This document shows, piece by piece, positions 16,051-24,540 of a stretch of 36,602 bases of DNA (positions within the stretch are counted from its first letter, which is position 1; the number at the start of each line of letters is the position of its first letter). Origin of the DNA: Fibrobacterota bacterium. GTDB lineage: Bacteria > Fibrobacterota > Fibrobacteria > UBA11236. Position numbers and translations under genes: made by a program. Where the stretch lies: contig JAQBPN010000091.1 in the NCBI GenBank assembly GCA_028287505.1, positions 1-36,602 of the forward strand, given 5' to 3'. The notes beneath the pieces were generated by a model, which saw only the letters and a list, made by a program, of their open reading frames with translations, had not been told where the DNA came from and did no database searches.

Positions 16051-17820
16051 TCAATATTGTTTACGAAGTCTGGCCGGCAGGATTTCCAGCTGGTCCCGGT
16101 ACTTGGCCACGGTGCGGCGCGCCACGTCCAATCCCTTCGACTTCAGGATCTCCACGATCTTCTGATCGCTCAGCGGTCGCTTGGTATCCTCGGACTCGAT
16201 GAGCTTCTTGATTTCATCCTTGGTCGTGACCGAGGAGACTTCCCGTCCGTCCGCCTGGGTGACTCCGGCTGTGAAGAAATACTTCAGTTCGAAAATCCCG
16301 TGGCTGGTCTGCACGTACTTGCCGTTGGTGACCCGGCTGACGGTGGAGATGTGCATGCCGATCTTGTCCGCCACGTCCTGGAGGATGAGGGGACGAAGGT
16401 TGGTGGGGCCCTGCTTGAAAAAGTCCGGCTGGCTTTCGATGATGGCCTGCATCACCTTGAGCATGGTGGATTTGCGCTGTTCGATGGCCCGGATGAGCCA
16501 GGTTGCGGAGTTCAGCTTCTCGCGGACGTATTTCTTCTCGTCCGTGGAGGCGCGGCTGCCCTTTTTCAGGAGCTCGGCGTACGCGCGGGAGACTTTCAGG
16601 GAAGGGACGGTGCGATCGTTGAGCATCAGCACCAGCTCCCCGTCCACGTCCTCCACGATAAGGTCCGGCGTGATGGGCGTGGCCACGGTGGCGCTGACCT
16701 GGCGGCCGGGGTGCGGTTCCAGGGACCCGATCTCCTTCATCGCCGTCTGGATCTGATCGGGGGGCACATCGAATTTCTTGGCGATGGCGGCGACCTTCAG
16801 CTTTTCCAGCAGCTCGAATTCCTCTTCCACGATGCGCTTGGCCAGGGGGCTGACGCGGCCATAGCGGTAGATTTGCAGCAGGAGGCATTCGCGCAGATTG
16901 CGCGCGCCGATCCCGGCGGGATCCAGGGCTTGCAGGACATGGAACGCTTCGCGCACCACGGGCGACGCGTCGTCCAGCTCGACGGAGCCGTCTATGATGG
17001 ATTGGATTTCGCTGAGGAGAGGATTGTTGGCGGCCAAGGCGGCGTTGCGCGCGGCGATGACGTCCGTGGCCGCGGCCACTTCCGACCGCGGGGCCGGAAC
17101 CGGCTTGGCTTCCGGCTCCGCTTGGGCGCCCGCGCTTTTCGCGGCCGGCGATACGCCGTTTCCGTTTCCGTCCGGGGCGGCGGAGGTCTTTCGGGGCTTG
17201 GCCCTGCCCTCTTCCCCATCGTCTTCGTCGTCCCTGGCCAGGAGCTTGCTTTCCGGGACCAGGTATCCGCGCTCGTCCAGGCTGTTGATCAGGTATTCAA
17301 CCAGGGCCGACACGTCCGCCGCCACCGTGCGATCCTGGAGTTGGCCAAGGAGGTGATCCTGCAAAGTCTTGGAATAGACGGGGATCTTCTCGAACCGCTC
17401 ATCGGGGCTTTCCAATTCCTCCGTGCGCTTGTTGCCGAGATCGAAACCGTCTTCGAGATAGGTTTCCCAATCGATTTCCTTGGTGTCCTTGGGATCGTCC
17501 GAGATGACCCGGTCCAGGTCGTTCTGATCGGGAGGCGCGGGGATGTCGGATTCTTCCACGCTGTTTTCCGGCGCGGCGATTTCAGGGGTGCGATCCTCGG
17601 CGGAAATGGATCCGTCGTCGCTGGACTCGGACTGGGGCCGTTCCTGCTCTTCCTCCACCTCTTCCACGGTCTCGAGAAGGGGATTGGTCTCAAGCTCCTG
17701 CTTGACCACCATTTCCAGCTCCAGGGAGTTCATCTGCAAAAGCTTGAGGGATTGGATCATCTGAGGCGAGAGCTTTTGCTCCAGCCCGACGTGTAGATTC
17801 AGATCGAGACCGAAATTCAT
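16051..17820 (-). CDS. rpoN: RNA polymerase sigma-54 factor
   Basis: Alternative sigma factor that needs AAA+ activators to open promoters with -24/-12 boxes. Region I is clear at the N-terminus (LEQKLSPQMIQSLKLLQMNS, then ELETNPLLE). The core-binding and DNA-binding regions follow, and the RpoN box ARRTVAKYR is exact at about 567-575. At 589 residues it is some 110 longer than E. coli sigma-54 (477). The extra length is an acidic stretch (about 50-110) and an Ala/Pro/Lys-rich insert (about 205-255), both low complexity. The start ATG lies 7 bp after the lptB stop. The lptA-lptB-rpoN-hpf order is the same as in Proteobacteria. No sigma-54 activator gene is in the window. Confidence 0.96.
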   Translation of the reverse strand: MNFGLDLNLHVGLEQKLSPQMIQSLKLLQMNSLELEMVVKQELETNPLLETVEEVEEEQERPQSESSDDGSISAEDRTPEIAAPENSVEESDIPAPPDQNDLDRVISDDPKDTKEIDWETYLEDGFDLGNKRTEELESPDERFEKIPVYSKTLQDHLLGQLQDRTVAADVSALVEYLINSLDERGYLVPESKLLARDDEDDGEEGRAKPRKTSAAPDGNGNGVSPAAKSAGAQAEPEAKPVPAPRSEVAAATDVIAARNAALAANNPLLSEIQSIIDGSVELDDASPVVREAFHVLQALDPAGIGARNLRECLLLQIYRYGRVSPLAKRIVEEEFELLEKLKVAAIAKKFDVPPDQIQTAMKEIGSLEPHPGRQVSATVATPITPDLIVEDVDGELVLMLNDRTVPSLKVSRAYAELLKKGSRASTDEKKYVREKLNSATWLIRAIEQRKSTMLKVMQAIIESQPDFFKQGPTNLRPLILQDVADKIGMHISTVSRVTNGKYVQTSHGIFELKYFFTAGVTQADGREVSSVTTKDEIKKLIESEDTKRPLSDQKIVEILKSKGLDVARRTVAKYRDQLEILPARLRKQY

Positions 17821-17827
17821 AGAACCA

Positions 17828-18550
17828 TCATCCTAGGGAGAAGGATTTGCCCAGGTATATCCGCCTGGCTTCTTCGTCTTGCGCCAAATGTTCCGCCGTT
17901 CCTTCCACCAGTACCTTGCCTTCGAACATAATATAGGCCCGATTGGTGGTAGCCAGGGTTTCGCGTACGCTGTGATCCGTAATCAGGATTCCCATGCCCT
18001 TGTCCCTGAGGTTAAATATAACCGATTGGATGTCCTCCACGGCGATGGGATCGATTCCCGCGAAGGGCTCGTCCAGCAGCAGGAATCTGGGATTGGTGGT
18101 CAGGGCGCGGGCGATTTCCAGGCGCCGGCGCTCGCCGCCGCTCAAGGTGTTGGCCTTGTTTTTCCGCAGGTGCGAGATTTTGAACTCCTCCATCAGGCGG
18201 TCCGTCTCCCTGCGGCACTCGGCGCGGGACAGCTTGCGGGTTTGCAGGATCGCGAGGATATTCTGCTCCACGGAAAGCTTGCGGAACACGGAGGTTTCCT
18301 GGGCCAGGTAGCCAAGCCCCAGGCGCGCGCGCTTGTACATGGGCATGGAGGAAACGTCCGCGTCGCCCATATGGATGCTGCCGGAATTGGCGCGGATCAT
18401 CCCGACGATCATGTAGAAAGAGGTGGTCTTGCCCGCGCCGTTGGGGCCGAGCAGACCCACCACTTCGCCTTGGTTCACGTGGAAGCTGACGCCGTCCACC
18501 ACCCTGCGGCCGTTGTAGACCTTGACCAGGGACTCCGCCTTGATCTGCAC
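17828..18550 (-). CDS. lptB: LPS export ABC transporter ATPase
   Basis: ATPase of the LptB2FG complex that pulls lipopolysaccharide out of the inner membrane. The 240-residue protein has Walker A GPNGAGKT (35-42), the Q-loop Gln84 in [17 protein letters not shown] (typical of LptB), signature LSGGE (136-140), Walker [13 protein letters not shown] and switch His193. It starts with GTG (18548-18550), whose first base is also the last base of the lptA-like stop codon. GGAGGG lies about 8 bp upstream. This tight overlap implies translational coupling. Partner permeases LptF and LptG are not in the window. Confidence 0.96.
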   Translation of the reverse strand: MQIKAESLVKVYNGRRVVDGVSFHVNQGEVVGLLGPNGAGKTTSFYMIVGMIRANSGSIHMGDADVSSMPMYKRARLGLGYLAQETSVFRKLSVEQNILAILQTRKLSRAECRRETDRLMEEFKISHLRKNKANTLSGGERRRLEIARALTTNPRFLLLDEPFAGIDPIAVEDIQSVIFNLRDKGMGILITDHSVRETLATTNRAYIMFEGKVLVEGTAEHLAQDEEARRIYLGKSFSLG

Positions 18551-20013
18551 TATTTTACCCTCCAGGGAATGTTTGGCCGCATGGGACCGGAACGCGGCTT
18601 GGCCGGAACAGGCTTACCCGCGGGGGGAACGGCTTTTACGTCCGGCTTGGGCGCGGTCTTGAGGCTGTCCGCGGCCGGCGATTTCACGGCAAGGCTGTCC
18701 GGGCCTTTGCCCGCGCCGGCTTTGTTCGGCTTCTCGCCGAAATAGGTTCCCTTGGCCATGCCTTTCACCATCACTTCATCGACCTTGCCGTTCTTGAAGG
18801 CGAAATCGATGGTGTCTCCTTGCGCATCGTTCTTTCCCTTGAGCAGTTTTTTCTCGAAATGGTAGTACGTGCTCTTGGCGCCTCCCAGCACGTTGGCGCT
18901 GGCCACCTGTTTGCCGTTGAAGCGGAGCACCATATAGTCGCCGCTCATCTTGTTGACGAAATCCGGCTTATCCACGTCGAAGTAGGCGCCGTTCGCGTTC
19001 TTGAATACCTGCACGCTGTCGATCGCCTTCTGTTTGAATGCCAGGAACAGCGAATCCCCGTGCACGTCGGATTGGCGCGCCACGGAAGTATCCGTGGCCG
19101 GTTCCACGGAATGGGCCTGGGCCGAACCTTTGACCAGGAGACTCTTGATTTCCTCGCCGTGCATGCCCATTCGCATGATTTCGCCTTTGACCTGGTTGTC
19201 GTCCACTACTACCTGCGGTTCGCCGAGAAGATACAAGGAGTCGGTGGGATCATGGTATTCGGCCTTCTTGCAGGTGATGTTGAGCTTGTCCCGGTGGATG
19301 CGCACATTGCCGTCCGCGATCGCCACCTGGGACGAATCGTCGTAGGTCATGATATCGCCCTTGATGGACAGGGTATCCGGGCCATTGGACCCGGAAGTAT
19401 CGGCTTTCACGGGAGCTTTGGCGGGAGCCTTTGCGATGGCCTTGGGATCCTTCGGCTTGGGCGCCGCGGCCGAATCCTTGGCGGACGGGGATGCCGCGGA
19501 ATCTTTGGCGGTATAGAACCGGCGCACCTCCGGATTGCCCGTAAGCGTGGCCAAATGGCGGAAGCGCAGATATACGATGCTCTGCCCCGTAGCGGTCACA
19601 TCGCCGCTGCTGTCGCGCATGAAGACGTTGCCCTGGGCCGTGGCCTGGCCCAGATTCTTGTCATAGGTTCCGCGATCGGCGGTGAGCACGGATCCGCCGC
19701 GGGTGATGCGCATGCTGGATTCGCAAAAGATGATATTGCGATCCTTCTGCCACACGGCCCGTTCCGTCTCCACGTGCAAATCCCCGTGGCGGAAGCGGAC
19801 CTTGCCGCTCAGGACATACTCGCCGCGGCTGCGGTAGCCTTCGAATTTGTCCGCGTTCTCCATGATCAACGGAGCATTGCGCTCCTGCGCGGGCGGCAGG
19901 GTCGCGATCGCATGGACCGGAACCACCGTCAGACTCCAAACCGACAAACTGATAAAAGCGAGGAACGTAGAGTTTGCCCCGCAAACTCTGTAGCTGAATG
20001 GGAATAGGTTCAC
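18550..20013 (-). CDS. lptA: OstA/LptA-like periplasmic protein with repeat-derived leader
   Basis: Probable periplasmic bridge protein of LPS export. The 487 residues are far longer than E. coli LptA (185). OstA-type beta repeats start at about 50 ([20 protein letters not shown], then [13 protein letters not shown]) and resume after a Lys/Ala/Pro/Asp-rich insert (about 165-215). The C-terminus (about 440-487) is again Ala/Pro/Lys-rich. The GTG start (20011-20013) overlaps the lptC stop as GTGA, with no Shine-Dalgarno, so translation is probably coupled. Residues 1-35 look like a signal peptide ending VHA. Residues about 7-19 of it are encoded by a copy of the hairpin repeat seen at 35589-35799. 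It could also be an OstA_2-type relative rather than a true LptA orthologue. Confidence 0.82.
   Translation of the reverse strand: MNLFPFSYRVCGANSTFLAFISLSVWSLTVVPVHAIATLPPAQERNAPLIMENADKFEGYRSRGEYVLSGKVRFRHGDLHVETERAVWQKDRNIIFCESSMRITRGGSVLTADRGTYDKNLGQATAQGNVFMRDSSGDVTATGQSIVYLRFRHLATLTGNPEVRRFYTAKDSAASPSAKDSAAAPKPKDPKAIAKAPAKAPVKADTSGSNGPDTLSIKGDIMTYDDSSQVAIADGNVRIHRDKLNITCKKAEYHDPTDSLYLLGEPQVVVDDNQVKGEIMRMGMHGEEIKSLLVKGSAQAHSVEPATDTSVARQSDVHGDSLFLAFKQKAIDSVQVFKNANGAYFDVDKPDFVNKMSGDYMVLRFNGKQVASANVLGGAKSTYYHFEKKLLKGKNDAQGDTIDFAFKNGKVDEVMVKGMAKGTYFGEKPNKAGAGKGPDSLAVKSPAADSLKTAPKPDVKAVPPAGKPVPAKPRSGPMRPNIPWRVK
19958..19998 (+). repeat. Hairpin repeat copy D, inside the lptA-like gene
   Basis: GCGAGGAACG leads into AGAGTTTGC (19969-19977), loop CCC, GCAAACTCT (19981-19989), then GTAG. 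It aligns with copies B and C at 35689-35799, including the bases before the stem (ATAAAAGCGAGG here, ATAAACGCGAGG in copy B). Similarity fades after about 19994. It is read in antisense by the lptA-like gene, which stays open through it. Confidence 0.8.
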
Positions 20014-20744
20014 GGGGCCGACCCGCGACCGTGTTTGCCGGTGTCGGCGGCGGGATGCTTGGCGCTGTCGATGGACGCGGCGGCGGACTTGGGGCCCGGG
20101 GCATGGGCGGAATCCGCCGGCTTGGCCCCACCCGCAGCGGGAACCGCGGCGGGTATGGCGCCCGGAGACGCAGCCGGTTTGGCGCCGGTGGAATCCTTGT
20201 CCGCTTCATGGATGCGTTGCTCCACTTTCTGGAACACGCCCTTGACGTCCGAGAGGATTTGCCAGTTGTCCAGCTTCGCGTCCGACAGGAATCCCTTTCC
20301 CGTGAGCACGTCCCCTTCTTCGGAAATCACGCGCACGCGCGCTTCCGTGCTGATCTGGTTGATGGCCTTGTTCCAGCGCAGAGAGTCCGAAGTGATGTCC
20401 ACGCCTTTCTCGGAATGCCCGTGCACGTGACCGGAGGCCACCAGAAAGCTGATCCCCTCGTCCACGGTGCCGGAATCGGCCGTGACCCGGAACAGGGTCT
20501 TGCCCAAGGTATCGTAAACAATCAGGTCGACGGGCCGGGCCCGGACCAGGTCCGTCCTGGGCCACTTGACCAGGTACTGGGTCTTCAAGACCCAGCTTTT
20601 ATGGGAACCTTCGTACATATCCAGAATAGTGGTGTCCCGGTATTCCGCGAGGGGCAACTCACGCCTGGGGCCTTTGGCCTCGGGCACGTCGCCGACTTTG
20701 CTGCACGCAGACAACAGGAGCAAAATAAATGCCACCCAATACAT
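20010..20744 (-). CDS. lptC: LptC-like lipoprotein
   Basis: Probable inner-membrane-associated component that receives LPS from LptB2FG and hands it to LptA. The 244-residue protein starts MYWVAFILLLLSACSK with a lipobox ending at Cys14, so it is predicted to be a lipoprotein, as in LptC-like proteins of several non-proteobacterial phyla. An LptC/OstA-like beta region covers about 35-175 (including VTADSGTVDEG, then ITSDSLRWN). The C-terminal 65 residues are an Ala/Pro/Lys/Asp-rich tail ending in GKHGRGSAP. Its stop overlaps the lptA-like start (GTGA). It is the first gene of the minus-strand cluster; the promoter should lie in the 239-bp divergent gap before the MATE gene, where I see no clear box. 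Confidence 0.83.
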   Translation of the reverse strand: MYWVAFILLLLSACSKVGDVPEAKGPRRELPLAEYRDTTILDMYEGSHKSWVLKTQYLVKWPRTDLVRARPVDLIVYDTLGKTLFRVTADSGTVDEGISFLVASGHVHGHSEKGVDITSDSLRWNKAINQISTEARVRVISEEGDVLTGKGFLSDAKLDNWQILSDVKGVFQKVEQRIHEADKDSTGAKPAASPGAIPAAVPAAGGAKPADSAHAPGPKSAAASIDSAKHPAADTGKHGRGSAP

Positions 20745-20983
20745 GGCCTTAAAATACTTAAACAGGATGCTTTTCAGGTACTCTCCAAAAGGTCATGTCC
20801 GGGTTTATGGTACCCTGCCCGATTCCATTTATTCAATCATCCCCCGGCAATTCCGCTTCCGCTCTTATAGCTATTCCCCGCAAGCCTGTCTTGGCGTGCC
20901 TGCGTTTACGGGCCGGCCGGGAGAAGTTATCATTAACGGCAAGGCCAAATGCCGATGTATTGGATTAACCAAGGCTTCCTAAG

Positions 20984-22387
20984 TTGCGAAAAACCAAAGA
21001 TTTAACAGAGGGACCGCTCTTTCCCCACATGCTACGCATGGCCCTCCCGATGATGATCGGGATGACCTCGCATATGTTCCTGAATATCATCGATGGCATC
21101 TATGTCAGCCGCCTGGGAATGGAAGAAAGCCTGGCGGTCCTCAACTACGGATTTCCCTTCTTCTACCTGATTTTCGCCGTCTTCAACGGGTTGACCAGCG
21201 GCACCACGTCCGTGATGGCGCGCTTCCTCGGCGCCAAAGAGAAGCAAAAAGCGGAGAACGCCCTGGGCCAGTTGGTCTGGATCGCCTTGGGAATTTTCCT
21301 GGCCTTCCTGGTGCTTTATCCCTTCGTTTTGCCCGCTTACCTGAGCGCGCAGAAAGCATCCGTAGTGGGCGGCGCCCTGACCCGGGACTACCTCAATACC
21401 ATGTTCTTGGGAGTTCCCTTCCTGATCCTGGCTCTGCTCTGGGGCTCGGGCCTGCGGGCGGAGGGGAATACCCGCACCCTGATGACCGGCTTGATGGTCG
21501 GCACCCTGCTCAATATCGCCGGCGCGCCCTTCCTCATCTTCTCCCATTTCCGCTTCTGGGGCGTGGACTGGACCGGGATGGGATTGGGCGTCAGGGGCGC
21601 GGGGCTTGCCTCCTCCGCTTCCAACGTCATCACCGCGGGCGTCGTGCTCGCCATCTACCTCCGCAAACGCACCATCCTCAGCCTCCGCTTCTGGCCGGAC
21701 TGGAGCGAGCGGACCGGGATGAAGGATGCTTTCAGCGTGGGCCTCCCGTCCATCGTTTCCCAATCCCTCACCGGCATCAATATCTTCGTCCTGACGCGCC
21801 TGGCGGCGGACTTCGGCCCGGCCGCGCAAACCGCCATCGGGATCGGAGCGCGCCTGGAAACCCTGGCGGTCTTCCCCTCCCTGTCCATCATGGTCGCCGT
21901 GCTTTCCCTGGTCGGCCAGAATTTCGGAGCCAAGCGTTATGATCGCGTCGCGCAATCGGTACGCATGGGATTGGCGACGGCATTCCTCACCCTGACCGCG
22001 GTGGGCATCCTGGTGCATATTTTCCGCGCCGGTCTGTTGGCCAAATTCCATCCCGACGCAGCCGCCTTCCCGGCCGCCTACCACTATCTGGGCCTGACTA
22101 CCCTGGCCTATGGGTTTGCCGGCATCAGTATCGTGTCCAGCGGAGCCTTCCAAGGCCTGGGACGGGGATTGCCGTTCCTGTTCCTCAGCATGATGCGCCA
22201 ATTGCTCATCGCCGCCCCCCTGGGCTGGTTCCTGGCGCGTACCCGCGGGGAATACGGCCTGCATTACGCCCCTCTTATCGCCAGCGGATTCACCGCCATC
22301 GTCGCCACATCCTGGATCCTGGCGGCGGTCGGCAGGCTGGAAAAAAGCCCCGCGCCCGTGGCCGCGGCCGTCACCGTACCGGTTTGA
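20984..22387 (+). CDS. MATE-family multidrug/Na+ exporter
   Basis: Inner-membrane transporter of the multidrug and toxic compound extrusion family, which exports cationic compounds in exchange for Na+ or H+. The 467 residues with about 12 hydrophobic helices are the normal size. The N-terminus KTKDLTEGPLFPHMLRMALP and the repeated half (LGLTTLAYGFAG, then GAFQGLGRG) are typical. The start is TTG (20984-20986): an in-frame stop lies 15 bp upstream and the next ATG would cut off the conserved N-terminus. Divergent from lptC across 239 bp. Its stop overlaps the possible start of the thioesterase gene. The substrate cannot be told from the sequence. Confidence 0.9.
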   Translation: MRKTKDLTEGPLFPHMLRMALPMMIGMTSHMFLNIIDGIYVSRLGMEESLAVLNYGFPFFYLIFAVFNGLTSGTTSVMARFLGAKEKQKAENALGQLVWIALGIFLAFLVLYPFVLPAYLSAQKASVVGGALTRDYLNTMFLGVPFLILALLWGSGLRAEGNTRTLMTGLMVGTLLNIAGAPFLIFSHFRFWGVDWTGMGLGVRGAGLASSASNVITAGVVLAIYLRKRTILSLRFWPDWSERTGMKDAFSVGLPSIVSQSLTGINIFVLTRLAADFGPAAQTAIGIGARLETLAVFPSLSIMVAVLSLVGQNFGAKRYDRVAQSVRMGLATAFLTLTAVGILVHIFRAGLLAKFHPDAAAFPAAYHYLGLTTLAYGFAGISIVSSGAFQGLGRGLPFLFLSMMRQLLIAAPLGWFLARTRGEYGLHYAPLIASGFTAIVATSWILAAVGRLEKSPAPVAAAVTVPV

Positions 22388-22839
22388 AGGCCCAGGAACG
22401 GGATGCGCACGTGAGCGGGCCAGGCGTGTCACCCGGACTCTCCAACCAAAGCGAGATCCGCATCCAGGTCCGGTATTCGGAAACGGACGCCATGAAGTTC
22501 GTGTATTACGCCAATTACCTGGTCTACTTCGAAGTGGCGCGCACCTCGGCCCTGGCGGAATTGGGGCATCCCTATTGGGAAATGGAAAAGGCGAACGTCC
22601 TGATCCCGGTGCTCACCTCCCACTGCGAGTACCTGAAACCGGGGCGTTACGGCGATCAACTGACCATCCGCACCTTACGCTGGCGCTTGGGCCTGGCCAG
22701 GATCCGCTTCGAATACCAGGTGTTGCGGGGAGAAGAGTTGCTGGCGCTGGGCCATACCGAGCATGCCTTCATGCATCCGGAAGGCCGCCCGATCCGCCCT
22801 CCCAAGGCCATCGCCGACCTTTTTCCGACCCGGGATTAA
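22384..22839 (+). CDS. YbgC/4HBT-type acyl-CoA thioesterase
   Basis: Hot-dog-fold thioesterase that hydrolyses acyl-CoA thioesters in the cytoplasm. The active-site segment YSETDAMKFVYYANYLVYFEVAR (31-53) carries the family Asp (Asp35), and the length (about 140-150) is normal. The start is uncertain. TTG at 22384 overlaps the MATE stop as TTGA but has no ribosome site. GTG at 22411 has GGGAT 6 bp upstream and gives 142 residues, without the unconserved leader. Its stop is 12 bp from the convergent pyrF stop. The acyl substrate is unknown; no fatty acid or Tol-Pal genes adjoin it. Confidence 0.87.
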   Translation: MKAQERDAHVSGPGVSPGLSNQSEIRIQVRYSETDAMKFVYYANYLVYFEVARTSALAELGHPYWEMEKANVLIPVLTSHCEYLKPGRYGDQLTIRTLRWRLGLARIRFEYQVLRGEELLALGHTEHAFMHPEGRPIRPPKAIADLFPTRD

Positions 22840-22851
22840 GCGGATCAGCTT

Positions 22852-23712
22852 TCAACGGAAGCGGGCGATTTCCCCGATCAATTCCTCCAGCGCATTCACG
22901 GACGCCTCCGCCGGCTTCAGCGAGGGGTATTTCTCGTACGCGTAGTTGATGCCGGAGGAACTGTTGATGAGATGCAGATCCGCATCGCTTCCCGCGTCCT
23001 TGATGGCCTGCTGGACCTCCGCCACGCTGCCGGTCTGTCCGCCGGAAACACCCGCGATGGCGATGCCCGGTATCAGCACCGGCACTTCCCTGCCCTTGCT
23101 CTTCCATAGCGACAGCAGCTCGCGAAGCTCGCGAGGCGCGGTGGCGCCCACTACGGCGCCAAGATTGCCGTCGTTCCATTCCGCCACCTTCTCGGCCACT
23201 TTGCGGTAAAGCGGCACGCCGTCCACGGAGAGTTCCTGGAAATCCCCGGCGCTGGGATTGGACGTGCGCACCAGAACGTAGATGCCCTGGTCCCTGGCCA
23301 CATCCTGGAACGGTTTGATGGTATCCAGTCCCATGTAGGGAGCGGCGGTCACGGCATCCGCGCCGAAGACGTTGAAGGCCATTTGCGCATAGGCGCCGGA
23401 AGTGCTGGAGATGTCCCCGCGCTTGGCGTCCAGCAGCACCAGCATGCCCGCGGCGCGATAGGCGGCCATCAGGTCCTTGAGCACTTGCAGACAGGAGAGA
23501 CTGACCCCTTCGTAGTAGGCCATATTGGGCTTGACCGCCGCGGGCAGCACGTTCCGGGCGAGCATGGCTTCCAGCAGATCGGAATAGAAGCGCTTGATCT
23601 TCTCTTCCGGCGTTCCCGCGCCCGGGATCTTTTTCAGAACCGGATCCATGCCCACGCATACCGTATTGCCGGCTTTGCGGGTCCTCTGCAGCAGCTTTTC
23701 CTGATAGGCCAT
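22852..23712 (-). CDS. pyrF: Orotidine 5'-phosphate decarboxylase, type 2
   Basis: Converts OMP to UMP, the last step of de novo pyrimidine synthesis. The 286-residue protein has the catalytic DAKRGD motif (95-100, Lys97), VCVGMDPVL (18-26), KPNMAYYE (61-68) and the phosphate loop VLIPGIAIAGVSGGQTG. Length and pattern fit the longer mycobacterial-type (subfamily 2) enzymes rather than the roughly 245-residue E. coli type. ATG at 23710-23712 was chosen because GGAGGA lies just upstream; an earlier in-frame start adds nine unconserved residues. It is a single-gene unit, divergent from the slyX-like gene. Confidence 0.95.
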   Translation of the reverse strand: MAYQEKLLQRTRKAGNTVCVGMDPVLKKIPGAGTPEEKIKRFYSDLLEAMLARNVLPAAVKPNMAYYEGVSLSCLQVLKDLMAAYRAAGMLVLLDAKRGDISSTSGAYAQMAFNVFGADAVTAAPYMGLDTIKPFQDVARDQGIYVLVRTSNPSAGDFQELSVDGVPLYRKVAEKVAEWNDGNLGAVVGATAPRELRELLSLWKSKGREVPVLIPGIAIAGVSGGQTGSVAEVQQAIKDAGSDADLHLINSSSGINYAYEKYPSLKPAEASVNALEELIGEIARFR

Positions 23713-23847
23713 TTTTCCTCCGTCGGTAAAACTACTCAAATCTGGAAAAGGATCCGCCGGTGCCGGCGAAGGGGACCCATGGAGATGGGCGGGGGAATAA
23801 GTTATTTATGGGTATCCACTCCCTTTATCCCCTTCAAGGAGCAGGCC

Positions 23848-24114
23848 ATGAGCGAAACCTCCCGAACCCAGGACCCCGAGACCGAACAGGCCGGCAGACT
23901 GACCGACCTGGAAAAAAAGGTCGAGGAATTGGAAATCAAATCCGCGTTTCTGGAAAAGGAACTGGAAGAATACAAGGAAGCCAGCCGGACTTTCTACGGC
24001 AAATTGAAGGCATTGGAAGAATCCGTGGAGAAGCTGGACAAGGAAATCCCCTCTTCCGAACTCCCGGTGCCGGAACCCTCATGGGACAGCGAAAACCGCG
24101 ACGTCCACCCCTAA
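23848..24114 (+). CDS. slyX: SlyX-like short coiled-coil protein
   Basis: An 88-residue protein. AAGGAG lies 6 bp before the ATG at 23848, and this start excludes a long unlikely upstream extension antisense to pyrF. Residues about 16-65 form a strong coiled coil (RLTDLEKKVEELEIKSAFLE, then KELEEYKEASRTFYGKLKAL), and the tail is Pro/Glu-rich. The ExxLExKxAFxExxLEE spacing resembles SlyX, a small protein of unclear function, but coiled coils of this length match many families, so the name is tentative. Its stop overlaps the stop of the convergent unknown gene by 4 bp. Confidence 0.7.
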   Translation: MSETSRTQDPETEQAGRLTDLEKKVEELEIKSAFLEKELEEYKEASRTFYGKLKALEESVEKLDKEIPSSELPVPEPSWDSENRDVHP

Positions 24115-24452
24115 GGTGCAGGGACGGTTTCCCAATCCAGTTCGGGAATGCGCTTGCGCGCATAGACCAGGAAATCCCCCCAATCCGATTGCGGCTTGGA
24201 GCCTTGGGCGGCGCACCAGACCGTGAAGTCGGCCGCGCGGGAGGACTCCACGCATCCCTTCCCATCGCCCAGCCACACGGAAAAATCGTAAAGCTGGGAA
24301 CAGGTCTTGCGGCGCACCAGGTTGGAGATGAAGCGCTCTTTGAGCCAGACCTGGAACACATCCTCGATGCGTTTTTGCAAGCCTTCCCGATCGGGGTAAT
24401 GCGGCTTGATGGGAAACCTGGGGATGCGATTGTTGATGACGTAGGTGGACAT
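24111..24452 (-). CDS. Unknown 113-residue soluble protein
   Basis: Not recognised. Starting at the ATG at 24450-24452 it reads MSTYVINNRIPRFPIKPHYP. The protein is Arg/Trp-rich, with RRKTCSQLYDFSVWLGDGKG, ADFTVWC and SDWGDFLVYARKRIPELDW. There is no signal peptide or membrane segment. An upstream ATG (24498-24500) would add 16 residues, but that stretch looks like promoter sequence (TAGTACTTTATTGC) rather than protein. Neither start has a clear ribosome site. The four Trp and regular Phe/Trp spacing suggest a compact folded domain. It is convergent with the slyX-like gene and divergent from the ferredoxin reductase gene. Confidence 0.6.
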   Translation of the reverse strand: MSTYVINNRIPRFPIKPHYPDREGLQKRIEDVFQVWLKERFISNLVRRKTCSQLYDFSVWLGDGKGCVESSRAADFTVWCAAQGSKPQSDWGDFLVYARKRIPELDWETVPAP

Positions 24453-24540
24453 GGATTGGAATCGGTTTTTGCAATAAAGTACTAGAATCACAAGCCTCAT
24501 GCCAGATAACCGGTATTACATTTGAAGGCTGGAGCCGCCC

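Noticed and set aside
15842-16054. A 70-codon minus-strand frame overlapping the rpoN stop
   Set aside because: It would start at a TTG inside rpoN with no ribosome site, and its translation has no recognisable feature. The area is better explained by inverted repeats.
23383-23847. A longer version of the slyX-like gene starting inside the opposite strand of pyrF
   Set aside because: The extra 155 residues are antisense to pyrF and lack coding character, while AAGGAG sits exactly before the ATG at 23848.
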